Below are positions 15,939 through 24,099 of a DNA stretch of 58,408 nt, piece after piece. The stretch comes from Nocardia aobensis NBRC 100429. GTDB taxonomy: Bacteria; Actinomycetota; Actinomycetes; Mycobacteriales; Mycobacteriaceae. Each line of letters starts with the position of its first letter. The first letter of the stretch is position 1. The DNA is taken from contig NZ_BAFQ01000291.1 in NCBI RefSeq assembly GCF_000308375.1, positions 1 to 58,408 on the forward strand, in the 5' to 3' direction. The notes beneath the pieces were generated by a model, which saw only the letters and a list, made by a program, of their open reading frames with translations, searched no databases and was not told the DNA's origin. The translations under genes and the position numbers were made by a program.

Positions 15939-16783
15939 AGGAGCTGCTCCGCTCGCACGTTGGAAATATCGAGTAGCCGAATCACGCGATCGATACCGGA
16001 CCACCGGGTGCGGATCACCAGATCCGCATCGCGCACCGCCGCCCAATCCGCCAGCCGAGTCAGGCCGACATGGTCGATGAATTCCAGGCCGGTGGCGTCG
16101 AGGACCACGTCGCCGCCCTCGGGCTTCACCTCGAATCGCTCCAATGTCGGCGCGAGGACCTCACGGGTGGACAGATCGAGTTCACCGGCGAGAGCGACGG
16201 TGTGGCTCGCCGACAGCGGAGCGTACAACCGGAACCCTGCTGCGCCGGCATCGGTGCACGGGTGCAGACAGGCCAGCTGGGCCAGCACCCCGGCCTCGAC
16301 CGCCGACCGATCGTAACCACACAGTGCCGAGAACGGATGGCCGGCCATATAGCGGTCGATCAGATGTTCGTAGCGTGCGAGAACCGCCAGCCGAGTCGCA
16401 GTGCCGACCAGCGACGTGCAATCGGCCGCTACTCGCAGTCCTCGAAACCCGTCCGCCACGGCACGCTCGGTCGCCTCGGCGTGGGCCCGGACCTGGCCGG
16501 CCGGGTCCAGGACCTCGTCGGCGCCGTAGAGGTCCTCGAGCGATACGGCCTCGGCGCTGCCGTCCCGCAACGCCTCGCTCCAGCCCGCTAGCTCACGCAA
16601 GTCGTCGGCGATGTCGCCGACCGCGCCGGACCGGATATAGCGGACGCGACAACCGGCGTCCAGACCGTCGGCGAGGAACTCTGCGGCACGGTCCCTGAAC
16701 TCCGCCAGCCCCGTATAAGCCCAGCACACATGGTCGCGCAGCCCCAAGCCACGCACATGCTGCAACCGAGCAGACCGTCTCAC
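15935..16783 (-). CDS. MEDS-domain anti-sigma-factor antagonist (STAS) protein
   Basis: About 282 aa from GTG 16783 (the frame is open upstream to 16876; start uncertain). The N-terminal 175 residues are a MEDS domain (LRDHVCWAYTGLAEFRDRAAEF, then RYEHLIDRYMAGHPFSALCGYDRS). The C-terminal 95 residues are a STAS domain: ASHTVALAGELDLSTREVL and VVLDATGLEFIDHVGLTRLADW. In antagonists of the SpoIIAA/RsbV type the last motif is usually D-S-S/A-G with the phosphorylated Ser; here it is D-H-V-G, so the usual switch residue is missing. It is translationally coupled to the MEDS-HATPase gene, suggesting a partner-switching pair sharing the same sensory domain. Confidence 0.78.
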   Translation of the reverse strand: MRRSARLQHVRGLGLRDHVCWAYTGLAEFRDRAAEFLADGLDAGCRVRYIRSGAVGDIADDLRELAGWSEALRDGSAEAVSLEDLYGADEVLDPAGQVRAHAEATERAVADGFRGLRVAADCTSLVGTATRLAVLARYEHLIDRYMAGHPFSALCGYDRSAVEAGVLAQLACLHPCTDAGAAGFRLYAPLSASHTVALAGELDLSTREVLAPTLERFEVKPEGGDVVLDATGLEFIDHVGLTRLADWAAVRDADLVIRTRWSGIDRVIRLLDISNVRAEQLL

Positions 16784-16938
16784 CGCGCCGAGTCTAACCG
16801 CGGCGTGTTCGACCGGTGCCCCGGGGCGACCGGGTCGATCCCCCGGCCTGCCCAGCACACCGCGCGTGCCGGCCATCGAATCGACCTGCCCGACAACATG
16901 ACTGACGTCGGTGCCCCGGTCGACCGGGTCGCGGAGGA

Positions 16939-17262
16939 TCAGCCGGATCGGTCTTCTCGGCTGAGTTTGGCATTGAGCTCACGCGCTTCGGCGAGCTGGT
17001 CTTCGAGGATGATGATCCGGCACGCCGCCTCGAGGGGGGTGCCCTGGTCGACGAGCTCACGGGCACGGGCGGCGATACGCAGCTGGTAGCGCGAGTAGCG
17101 GCGGTGCCCGCCGGCCGAGCGTTGCGGGGTGATCAGTTTCGCCTCGTCCAGGGTGCGCAGAAACGCCTGGGTGGTGCCGAGCATGTCCGCGGCCCGGCCC
17201 ATCGTGTAGGCGGGGTAGTCGTCGTCGTCGAACTTCTCGTTCGCGGTGGGTGATTCAGAAAT
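16939..17262 (-). CDS. MerR-family transcriptional regulator
   Basis: Around 107 aa from the likely start. The winged HTH shows as YTMGRAADMLGTTQAFLRTLDEA, then ITPQRSAGGHRRYSRYQLRIAARARELVDQG, followed by a short coiled-coil tail (RIIILEDQLAEARELNAKL). No effector domain is present. The family's usual N-terminus (SESPT...) would begin at an ATT codon (17260-17262), 7 bases after a perfect GGAGG (17270-17274), with no ATG/GTG/TTG at that point. Otherwise translation must begin further up in frame (as far as ATG 17370) and run through the hairpin at 17285-17314. It is divergent from the CqsA-like gene, 590 bp away. Confidence 0.8.
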   Translation of the reverse strand: MSESPTANEKFDDDDYPAYTMGRAADMLGTTQAFLRTLDEAKLITPQRSAGGHRRYSRYQLRIAARARELVDQGTPLEAACRIIILEDQLAEARELNAKLSREDRSG

Positions 17263-17284
17263 CCCGCGGCCTCCATACGCCGGA

Positions 17285-17314
17285 GCGCCCCGATGCCAGA
17301 CGGCACCGGGGCGC
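17285..17314. promoter_or_regulatory. Strong GC hairpin in the leader of the MerR gene
   Basis: GCGCCCCG and CGGGGCGC form a perfect 8-bp stem, with GCC/GGC able to pair further in. It lies 10-40 bases upstream of the GGAGG of the MerR gene on its strand. It could be an operator dyad, an attenuator or a structure affecting translation. Confidence 0.45.
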
Positions 17315-17370
17315 TGAAAGGGGGAATGTACTTGCGTCTTCCGACATGTAACCGAAGCGTCGGCGATCAC

Positions 17371-17850
17371 ACGGACCAGACGTGCTTCCGAGTGACCCGA
17401 CGGGCAACTCCTCCCTTCTCCTCACGGGTTACTTCAACTTTCCGTTCCACTTCATTTCTTGCCCGGCGGGCGGCGAGACCGTCGTACTTGCTGGTCCCGC
17501 AGCCGCGCCCGCCGTCTTCCCTCTCACGGGCAGTTCATCATCTCCCGTGCCATCTCGACACTTTCTTTCCTTACTACGAGACACAAGTTACCGCATCAAT
17601 CGGCGAATGTCTACTGTCGTCACTGAAGATTTTTCCCTGGGTCGGCGAGCAGGGCCAGTCACCGGAGCTGAGCAATCGAGCCTGGCCGCCGAAGGCCTGA
17701 TGTCATGGTTTCGTCATCGCGTCGTGGGGCATGTCACGCTCCGAGTGCGCGATGATCATCAGGGACTTCCGCCCATGACGCTGTAGCGGCAGGGCACCTC
17801 AATACCGGGCGAATCACAACGACGAGGGCGACCTACCGAGGAGATTTGAG
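17371..17850. other. Long, less GC-rich leader between MerR and CqsA-like genes
   Basis: 480 bases without a convincing gene. The part 17400-17650 is clearly less GC-rich than its surroundings and pyrimidine-rich on the plus strand (CTTTCTTTCC), so the minus strand is purine-rich with a GGGAGGAG block near 17410. It probably holds the divergent promoters and a long leader. Confidence 0.4.
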
Positions 17851-18966
17851 GTGACAACTGTCGCCGAACGCGTGCAGCAACACATCGAGCGCGGCCATGC
17901 GGCGGATCTGCGGGAGGCCAGGCTGTTCTTGCGCGGGCCCGCGGCCGCCACCACCGACATCGCACTGTCGACCAGCGACTACCTGGCGCTGTCCGACGAC
18001 AGTCGCATCACAACCGCCATGACCGAGTCCTTCCTCGCCCCCGACGAGGCGGATTCCGGCAGGCTGGCGCGGCGCCTGGCGCACTACACGCAGAGTGCGG
18101 CGGCGGTGGTGTGCCAATCCGGCTGGGCGGCGAACATCGGATTGTTGCAAGCCATTGCCGCGCCGGGCATTCCGATACACGTCGGCGAGAACACGCACAT
18201 GTCCTGGCGGCAGGCTGCCCTCGCCGCGGCCGCGCCGCTACATATTTTCGGGGACAACGACCCTGCCCGGCTGGCCGCACAGATCCGCGCCCATGGTCCC
18301 GGCATCATCGCCGTCGACGCGATCGACAACACCACCGGCACGCGCAGCCCCCTGGCCGCGCTGTGCGACGTCGCCGAGGAGACCGGCTCCGTACTCGTCG
18401 TCGACGAATCGCACTCTCTCGGCGTCGACGGCCCGCACGGCGCCGGTGCGGTCGTCGGACTCGGCCTCGCGTCCCGGGTGCCGTTCCGCACCGCGAGTCT
18501 CGCCAAGGCCTTCGTCGGCCGGGCCGGACTGGTCACTGCACTCGACCGCGACTTCGCCCCCTATTTCGAGTCGGTGGCCCATCCCGCGATCTTCTCCTCG
18601 GCGTTGCGGTCCCACGACATCGCCGGGCTGATCGCCACTCTGGAGGTGATCCGGGCCGAGGACGGTCGCCGTACCCGGCTCCGCGACATCGCCCGCACCG
18701 TCCGAAAGGCCCTCGCCCACATAGGGTTCGACATGGCCGGGACCGACAGTCACATCGTTTCACTACCTACCGGCACCGAAGCCGGCGGCCGTGCCGTGCG
18801 CGCCATCCTGGAAGCACACGGCGTCCTCGGCGCTCCCTTCTGTCCGCCCGCGACCCCTCGGGGCAAGTCGCTGATTCGGCTGTCGCTGCATTCCGCGCTC
18901 ACCGCCGAACAGATCGAACGCATCATCGCCGCATGCGCACAGGTCCACGCCGAATACCGCCGCTGA
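17851..18966 (+). CDS. CqsA-like alpha-aminoketone/alpha-hydroxyketone autoinducer synthase
   Basis: 371 aa PLP enzyme of the alpha-oxoamine synthase family. Within that family it matches Vibrio CqsA and Legionella LqsA rather than BioF: ALSTSDYLALSDD, VCQSGWAANIGLLQAI, HGPGIIAVDAID, VVDESHSLGVDGPHGAG (185-200), RTASLAKAFVGRAG with the PLP Lys at about 219, HPAIFSSALRSHDIAGL and FCPPATPRGKSLIRLSLHS. CqsA condenses an acyl-CoA with an amino-acid-derived partner to an aminoketone that becomes CAI-1 (CqsA itself is 389 aa). Start GTG 17851 follows GAGGAG at good spacing. No CqsS/LqsS-type receptor or biotin gene adjoins it. It is monocistronic, convergent with 18986-19390. Enzyme class is firm; the signalling role is inferred. 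Confidence 0.85.
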   Translation: MTTVAERVQQHIERGHAADLREARLFLRGPAAATTDIALSTSDYLALSDDSRITTAMTESFLAPDEADSGRLARRLAHYTQSAAAVVCQSGWAANIGLLQAIAAPGIPIHVGENTHMSWRQAALAAAAPLHIFGDNDPARLAAQIRAHGPGIIAVDAIDNTTGTRSPLAALCDVAEETGSVLVVDESHSLGVDGPHGAGAVVGLGLASRVPFRTASLAKAFVGRAGLVTALDRDFAPYFESVAHPAIFSSALRSHDIAGLIATLEVIRAEDGRRTRLRDIARTVRKALAHIGFDMAGTDSHIVSLPTGTEAGGRAVRAILEAHGVLGAPFCPPATPRGKSLIRLSLHSALTAEQIERIIAACAQVHAEYRR

Positions 18967-18985
18967 CAGCGCCCCGCGCCGACCG

Positions 18986-19390
18986 TCACGAGTGCGAGCG
19001 CCGGATGCGCCACAGCACCGTGACACCGACACCGGCCCAGACAATTGCCAGTGCGGCAGCCAGGCCGGCACCGTAATCGCGGTCGAGCACAGTCGAATTC
19101 GCCACCGCACCCGCGCGTCCGATGACCGGAACGCTGACGATCGCCAGCACCACGGTGGCGACGACCCCGATGGTGACCGGCCCGCGCACGGAGCCGGGAA
19201 TCAGATGCCGGCCCGAGACGCCCACGCCGGCCGACAGCGGCGCGAAGACGGCGTCGTGCAACACCAGCAGCCCTACCGACCACACCGCGATCGACTTCAG
19301 ATCGGTCGTATTCATCTGCAGCACAAGGCTGATGCCGTAGCCCGCAGACGCCATACCCGCCGCGGCCAGCAGCACTCGCACGGCGTTCAT
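18986..19390 (-). CDS. Small integral membrane protein
   Basis: 134 aa with about four hydrophobic segments (VRVLLAAAGMASAGYGISLVL; SIAVWSVGLLVLHDAVFAPL; VTIGVVATVVLAIVSVPVIG; GLAAALAIVWAGVGVTVLW). I recognise no enzymatic motif. Start ATG 19390 overlaps the stop of the molybdopterin oxidoreductase gene, making it the last gene of that operon. It may be an accessory membrane subunit, by position only. Confidence 0.75.
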   Translation of the reverse strand: MNAVRVLLAAAGMASAGYGISLVLQMNTTDLKSIAVWSVGLLVLHDAVFAPLSAGVGVSGRHLIPGSVRGPVTIGVVATVVLAIVSVPVIGRAGAVANSTVLDRDYGAGLAAALAIVWAGVGVTVLWRIRRSHS

Positions 19391-20553
19391 CCGAGTGCCT
19401 CGATCGCCGACAGCCACTTGGTTTGCAGGACACCGGGCCGGTTGGGCGCGATCAGGCGGCAGGGGTAGCCATGATCCACATCCAGATCGGACCCGTTGAG
19501 TCGCAAGGCGACCAGGGTCGCGTCGTCGATCGCGAAGTTGTGCGGCAGGGTCGAACTATTATAGAGGCCAACCGATTCCAGCGATCGAAAGCCGACCGGG
19601 CCGCCGCGGTAGTCGCCCACGGCCGCGAGCAGGTCCCGGAGCCTGACACCGGTCCAGCGCGCCGACACGCTCCAGCCCTCCACACAGGAGATCGGCAGAT
19701 CCACCGTGGTCTGCGGTAACCGCGCCAGCTCCGTTCGCGAGAATGTGCGGCACCCGCGTGCCACGCTCACCGCGAGTCGATACCCCGGATCCAGGGCTCG
19801 CTCGGTGACCGAAGCCTGTGTGGCGGTGCGGTTGACCGGTACGCCGAGCGGGCCCATGCCGCTTCGCGGCGCCAGCACCGAGAGCCGGCGCAGCCACGGC
19901 ACCGACTGCCCGGCTACCGACAACCCCGCCAGCCCGGCCGACACGGCCGCCGCGCCGAGCACTGTTCGGCGCGAGACGGTCTGCTCCCCCGGCCGGCCCT
20001 CCGACCCCGAGCCGGACACCGCGGCACCGCCGAGGGCGGCCCGGACGGTCGGCAGTTTCACCGCCAGGTGGATCGCGAGCGCACCGAATGCGACGTAGGC
20101 CATCGCGTAATGCGTTGTGGTGAAGAAGAACCGCCACGCATAGAACTGAGCGATATTGAACAGCCCGGTCGCGAGCTGGAACAGCATCGCCGCGACGAGT
20201 ACCGCGATCGAACCCCGTTCGGCCAGCCGCACCGGACCACCGATCGCGGGGCGGGCGAACAACCGCGGATATACCGACCACAGCTTCACCAGGACCAGTG
20301 GAATGGTGATCACGCCCGAGATCACGTGGGTTCCCTGAGTCACACGATAGAGCCATATCGGGTGAGCGGGCCACCGGAACCAGTCCGGCGGATGCTGAAT
20401 CCAGTGGCTGATCAGACCTGTGACGAAACAGATCGTGACCGTCACAGCGATGGCGACGCCGATCCGCGCGGCCACGAACGGCGAGCGGGCCGGCGAGATG
20501 CGAGAACCGACCGCCGCCGGCAGAAGCAACCGGCGGTCGTGGTCGGTACTCAT
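19387..20553 (-). CDS. Membrane-anchored molybdopterin-dependent oxidoreductase with cytochrome-b-like part
   Basis: 388 aa. Residues 25-190 hold four to five membrane helices with several His (VTGLISHWIQHPPDWF, TQGTHVISGVITIPLVLVKLW, FFTTTHYAMAYVAFGALAIHLAVKL), like a di-haem cytochrome b561. A second segment starts with SRRTVLGAAAVSAGLAG, then the SUOX/YedY-type molybdopterin domain, including the Mo-ligand Cys region DLPISCVEGWSVSARW and LDVDHGYPCRLIAPNRPG. An electron-transfer oxidoreductase working across the membrane is likely; its substrate is unknown. It is coupled by ATGA overlaps to the DUF2064 gene upstream and the membrane protein downstream. Confidence 0.85.
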   Translation of the reverse strand: MSTDHDRRLLLPAAVGSRISPARSPFVAARIGVAIAVTVTICFVTGLISHWIQHPPDWFRWPAHPIWLYRVTQGTHVISGVITIPLVLVKLWSVYPRLFARPAIGGPVRLAERGSIAVLVAAMLFQLATGLFNIAQFYAWRFFFTTTHYAMAYVAFGALAIHLAVKLPTVRAALGGAAVSGSGSEGRPGEQTVSRRTVLGAAAVSAGLAGLSVAGQSVPWLRRLSVLAPRSGMGPLGVPVNRTATQASVTERALDPGYRLAVSVARGCRTFSRTELARLPQTTVDLPISCVEGWSVSARWTGVRLRDLLAAVGDYRGGPVGFRSLESVGLYNSSTLPHNFAIDDATLVALRLNGSDLDVDHGYPCRLIAPNRPGVLQTKWLSAIEALG

Positions 20554-21224
20554 CGGCGCCGCGCCGCCGTGAGCGATTCGGCCGCCGCCGCGAACAATCC
20601 GCGGCACCCCGCGGCCACCTCGGCGATATCGGTGAACAGATCGACATCGTTGAGTTCGCGCAGCATCGCGACGCGGCAACCGTTGCGGGCCAACGCCTCT
20701 CGGGTGAGATCACCGGTTCGATCGGTGGACATCGGCACCTCCGCGAGTACTCGCGCCGCGCGCACATCACACAGGCCCAGTGCCCACCAGCCGCCGTCGG
20801 CCGCCGGCCCCAGCACCGCATCCGGGCCAGCCAGCAGCCGCGCCCCGCACTCGGCCAGCAGCGCCGGCCCGGCCTGGGGCGTGTCCATTCCGATCTGCAG
20901 GACGGGCAGCCCGAGACGAGCCGCGTCCGCGTGCGCGTTGGCCAACCGCACACCGAAACCGTCACCACGCTGCGGGACCACATCGAAATCGTGTAGTGCC
21001 GAACCGATTTCGCGGGCACGACAAGCCCGCTGCAAGTCGCCGGTCCACGCGACCACACCCCGCGCCGCCCCGCTGTCGCGGACCGCGGCCAGCGTGTCCA
21101 GAAGCGCGGCGGCGGCCAGATCCGCGGCCTCGGCCGGGGACAGCGGCGGAGTCAACCGGGTCTTGGCGAATCCGGCGACCGGCGCCTTCGCCACCACCAG
21201 CAGTGTCAACGGCAGAACTGTCAT
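20550..21224 (-). CDS. DUF2064 / TIGR04282-type glycosyltransferase-like protein
   Basis: 224 aa GT-A-like nucleotidyl/glycosyltransferase family protein. Signatures: LLVVAKAPVAGFAKTRL at the N-terminus, LPVLQIGMDTPQAGPALL and VLGPAADGGWWALGLCD, and DVDLFTDIAEV near the end. Some members act in arsenosugar synthesis, but most are uncharacterised. Overlaps by 4 bases with the GT2 gene upstream and the oxidoreductase downstream, so all four genes 21883-18986 form one operon. Confidence 0.85.
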   Translation of the reverse strand: MTVLPLTLLVVAKAPVAGFAKTRLTPPLSPAEAADLAAAALLDTLAAVRDSGAARGVVAWTGDLQRACRAREIGSALHDFDVVPQRGDGFGVRLANAHADAARLGLPVLQIGMDTPQAGPALLAECGARLLAGPDAVLGPAADGGWWALGLCDVRAARVLAEVPMSTDRTGDLTREALARNGCRVAMLRELNDVDLFTDIAEVAAGCRGLFAAAAESLTAARRR

Positions 21225-21883
21225 CGCACACTCCAGAAGTCGCGGGCGGCACGTACCGTCCCGAGTACCGAACCGGAAACCTTCGACACGCCGTGCGTGC
21301 GCGGGCGGTAGGTGACATCACGCTCGACGATCCGCCATCCGGCCCGCGCCGCCCCCGCCAGCAACGCCAGCGGATATCCCGACCGCGGATGTAACGGGCC
21401 CAGCGCCACCAACTCCGTGCGGCGAACCACTCGCATCGCGGCCAGATCGTGGACCGGCAACGCGTAGCGACGCCGCAGCCACTGCGCCAGTAGCCAATTA
21501 CCGAGGCGTGCATGCCACGGCCAGGCGTCGCGGACCGGGCGGCGGCGCCCGGCCACCATGGTGACGCCGGGGCCCAGTTCGGCCACCAGCGATGGCAATT
21601 CGTCGGGCGCCATCGAACCGTCACCGTCGAGGACGGCCACCAGTTCGGTGGTCGCGGCCGCGATTCCCGCTTGTACGGCACTGCCGTAGCCGGGTACGGG
21701 CTCGACGACCACCGTCGCGCCCGCGGCACGCGCCACCGCGGCGGTGTCGTCGGTCGAACCGTTGTCCACCACGACCACTCGATATTCCGGGGGAACCGCC
21801 GACAGGACGCCCGGTAGCGCGCCCGCTTCGTTCCGGCAGGGGATCACCACGGTCAGATCTCTACTGGTTTCGACTGGGGTCAC
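21221..21883 (-). CDS. Glycosyltransferase family 2 (dolichyl-phosphate-mannose-synthase-like)
   Basis: About 220 aa. GT2 motifs: LTVVIPCRNEAGALPGVL, VVVVDNGSTDDTAAVA, GYGSAVQAGIAAATTELVAVLDGDGSM (the DxD-type metal site) and SGYPLALLAGAARAGWRIVE. It has no membrane helices. The start is uncertain: GTG 21883 is the nearest reasonable codon before the first strand, without a clear ribosome site; the frame stays open upstream. It is the first gene of the operon, divergent from the membrane protein at 21998. It likely transfers a sugar from a nucleotide sugar to a lipid or cell-wall acceptor. Confidence 0.85.
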   Translation of the reverse strand: MTPVETSRDLTVVIPCRNEAGALPGVLSAVPPEYRVVVVDNGSTDDTAAVARAAGATVVVEPVPGYGSAVQAGIAAATTELVAVLDGDGSMAPDELPSLVAELGPGVTMVAGRRRPVRDAWPWHARLGNWLLAQWLRRRYALPVHDLAAMRVVRRTELVALGPLHPRSGYPLALLAGAARAGWRIVERDVTYRPRTHGVSKVSGSVLGTVRAARDFWSVR

Positions 21884-21997
21884 AGGGTCGACCGTAAGGC
21901 CGATCGCCGCGAAAAGGGCTGGTGACACAGGTGACGAAAGTATGACGACGCGATTGCGGCGGTGCCCGCTGGTGGCGTCGAGACCTACGGTGAACGG

Positions 21998-23404
21998 GTG
22001 AGCGATACCCGCAGCAGCACCGCATCGCAGACACGGCGAGTATCGGGCGTGCGCGCCGACATCCTCTGCGCGGCGGCAGCGGCGATCCTCGTCGCCGCCG
22101 CCTTCGTCGTCCCGAGGATCAGCACGCCGCACTATCGCGATTCCCTCTACGCCGCGGCGGCGCCCATCTTCGGCTCCTGGCTTCCGCACCTCGGATGGGG
22201 TACCGGGCCCGCGATCGTGCTCGCCGTCGCCGTCATCCTCTACGGCCCGAAGCTCGCCGCCGCGCTCCCCTGGCATCGTCTGCTGCTGGGCACCTGGGTG
22301 ACCGCGCTCGCGTGGGCGTTCTCCCTCGCCATGGTCGACGGGTGGCAGCGCGGTTTCGCCGGCCGGCTCACCACGATGCACGAATATCTGCACGAGGTCG
22401 GCGGAGTGCACGACATCCCGGCGATGCTGCGCGGGTTCTCCGGCCGGATCCTGGACTATCAGCCCGACTCGTGGACCACCCACGTGTCCGGTCATCCGCC
22501 GGGCGCACTGCTGGTGTTCGTCTGGCTGGACCGGATCGGATTGGGCGGCGGCGCATGGGCTTCCACGCTGTGCGTTCTGGTCGGGTGCAGCGCGTCGGTG
22601 GCCGTGCTGGTGGCGATGCGGGCATTGGGCGCCGAAGACCGGGCGCGCACGGCCACACCATATCTCGCACTCGCTCCCGCGGCGATCTGGCTGGCGGTCT
22701 CCGCGGACGCGTTCTTCGCCGGAGTGACCGCCTGGGCGGTGGCCGCACTCGCGATCGGAGTGGGTGGCCCGCGGTCACGCCCGCTGATCCTGTTCGGCTC
22801 GGGGGTGCTGTTCGGGTTCGGCATCTACCTCAATTACGGGCTGGTCCTGATGGCCGTCCCGGCCGCCGCGGTGGCGCTGCTGCGCGGTGTGCGAGCGGTG
22901 TGGCCCGCGGTGCTCGGCGTGCTGGCGGTGATCGCGGCCTTCACCCTGTCCGGCTTCTGGTGGTTGGAGGGATATCACCTGGTGGTGCAGCGCTACTACC
23001 AGGGCATAGCGACGACGCGACCGGTGTCCTACTGGATCTGGGGCAATCTGGCGGCCACTGTGTGCGCGGTCGGATTGGCATCCGCGGCGGCGTTGCATCG
23101 ACTGCCGGGTGCCCTGCGTGTGCCCGCACCGGCGGAGATTCGCGCCGCTCCGGCAACGGCGTTCGCGCGCTGGCGCACCCGCGCCGATCCGGCCGCGCTA
23201 TTGGCCCTGGCGGCACTGAGCGGCTTGCTGCTCGCCGATCTCAGTGGCCTGAGCAAGGCCGAAACCGAGCGGATCTGGCTGCCGTTCGACATCTGGGTGA
23301 TCGGCGCAACCGCCCTGTTGCCGGCGCGCACTGCTCGCGCTTGGCTGGCCGTTCAAGCGATCGGCACCCTGGTGCTGGCCCACCTCGTCCTCACGAATTG
23401 GTGA
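21998..23404 (+). CDS. Polytopic membrane protein, glycosyltransferase-like
   Basis: 468 aa with about 10-12 hydrophobic segments. A loop after the third helix reads TTMHEYLHEVGGVHDIPAMLRGF, followed by TTHVSGHPPGALLVFVWLDRIG. This loop-plus-helices layout recalls GT-C membrane glycosyltransferases, but I see no sure catalytic motif. Start GTG 21998 chosen (a GTG at 21962 is in frame). Its stop overlaps the response-regulator region (GTGA at 23401), so it leads a three-gene operon with the two-component system. It may use lipid-linked sugars made by the divergent GT2/DUF2064 genes; that is inference. Confidence 0.75.
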   Translation: MSDTRSSTASQTRRVSGVRADILCAAAAAILVAAAFVVPRISTPHYRDSLYAAAAPIFGSWLPHLGWGTGPAIVLAVAVILYGPKLAAALPWHRLLLGTWVTALAWAFSLAMVDGWQRGFAGRLTTMHEYLHEVGGVHDIPAMLRGFSGRILDYQPDSWTTHVSGHPPGALLVFVWLDRIGLGGGAWASTLCVLVGCSASVAVLVAMRALGAEDRARTATPYLALAPAAIWLAVSADAFFAGVTAWAVAALAIGVGGPRSRPLILFGSGVLFGFGIYLNYGLVLMAVPAAAVALLRGVRAVWPAVLGVLAVIAAFTLSGFWWLEGYHLVVQRYYQGIATTRPVSYWIWGNLAATVCAVGLASAAALHRLPGALRVPAPAEIRAAPATAFARWRTRADPAALLALAALSGLLLADLSGLSKAETERIWLPFDIWVIGATALLPARTARAWLAVQAIGTLVLAHLVLTNW

Positions 23405-23409
23405 GCGCG

Positions 23410-24099
23410 ATGCGCATTCTCGTCGCCGACGACGACCCCGTAGTGCGTGAGGTGGTCCGCCGCTACCTCGAACGCGACGGCATGGAGGTCACCGAGGCCG
23501 CCGACGGCGTGCAAGCCGAACGCGCCCTGACCGGCGGTGATATCGACCTGGCCGTTCTCGATGTGATGATGCCCGCGCCCGACGGCATCGCGTTGTGCCG
23601 GGCGGTGCGCGAGGGCGAGCGTCCCGAGACACCGATCATCATGCTCACCGCCCTCGGCGAGGAGGAAGACCGAGTACTCGGGCTGACCGCGGGCGCCGAC
23701 GACTACCTGACGAAACCGTTCAGTCCGCGGGAGCTGGCGCTGCGAGTGGCGTCGGTGCTGCGCCGCACCCATGCGCCGCCACCGACGGCCGGCGTGCTGC
23801 GCAGTGGCGAGATCCGCGTGCGACCGGCCGCGCGGACCGTGGATGTCGCCGGACGGCCGGTCTCACTGACAGCGCGCGAATTCGACCTGTTGTGTTTTCT
23901 GCTGTCCCATCAGCAGCGCGTGTTCAGCCGTACGGAACTGCTGGCGCAGGTGTGGGGCTGGGATTTCGGCGACCAGTCGACGGTGACGGTGCACGTCAAA
24001 CGTCTGCGTGCCAAACTCGGCGACACCCACCGGATCGAAACGGTGTGGGGGCGTGGCTACGCCTGGGGCGCCGGGACAGGAGTCGACCGTGCCGAATGA
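23410..24099 (+). CDS. Two-component response regulator, OmpR/PhoB family
   Basis: 229 aa from ATG 23410 (GGTGAG just upstream); GTG 23401, overlapping the previous stop, is an alternative adding three residues. The receiver domain has the acidic pocket VADDDP, phospho-acceptor Asp at about 51 (LAVLDVMMP), Thr in IIMLTALG and Lys in YLTKPFSPREL. The C-terminal winged helix reads LTAREFDLLCFLLSHQQRVFSRTELL and DQSTVTVHVKRLRAKLGD. Partner is the overlapping histidine kinase. Confidence 0.93.
   Translation: MRILVADDDPVVREVVRRYLERDGMEVTEAADGVQAERALTGGDIDLAVLDVMMPAPDGIALCRAVREGERPETPIIMLTALGEEEDRVLGLTAGADDYLTKPFSPRELALRVASVLRRTHAPPPTAGVLRSGEIRVRPAARTVDVAGRPVSLTAREFDLLCFLLSHQQRVFSRTELLAQVWGWDFGDQSTVTVHVKRLRAKLGDTHRIETVWGRGYAWGAGTGVDRAE

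Noticed and set aside
17293..17786. Two overlapping plus-strand frames before the CqsA-like gene
   Set aside because: They cross the MerR leader hairpin and the AT-richer tract, have no ribosome site and read as random sequence.
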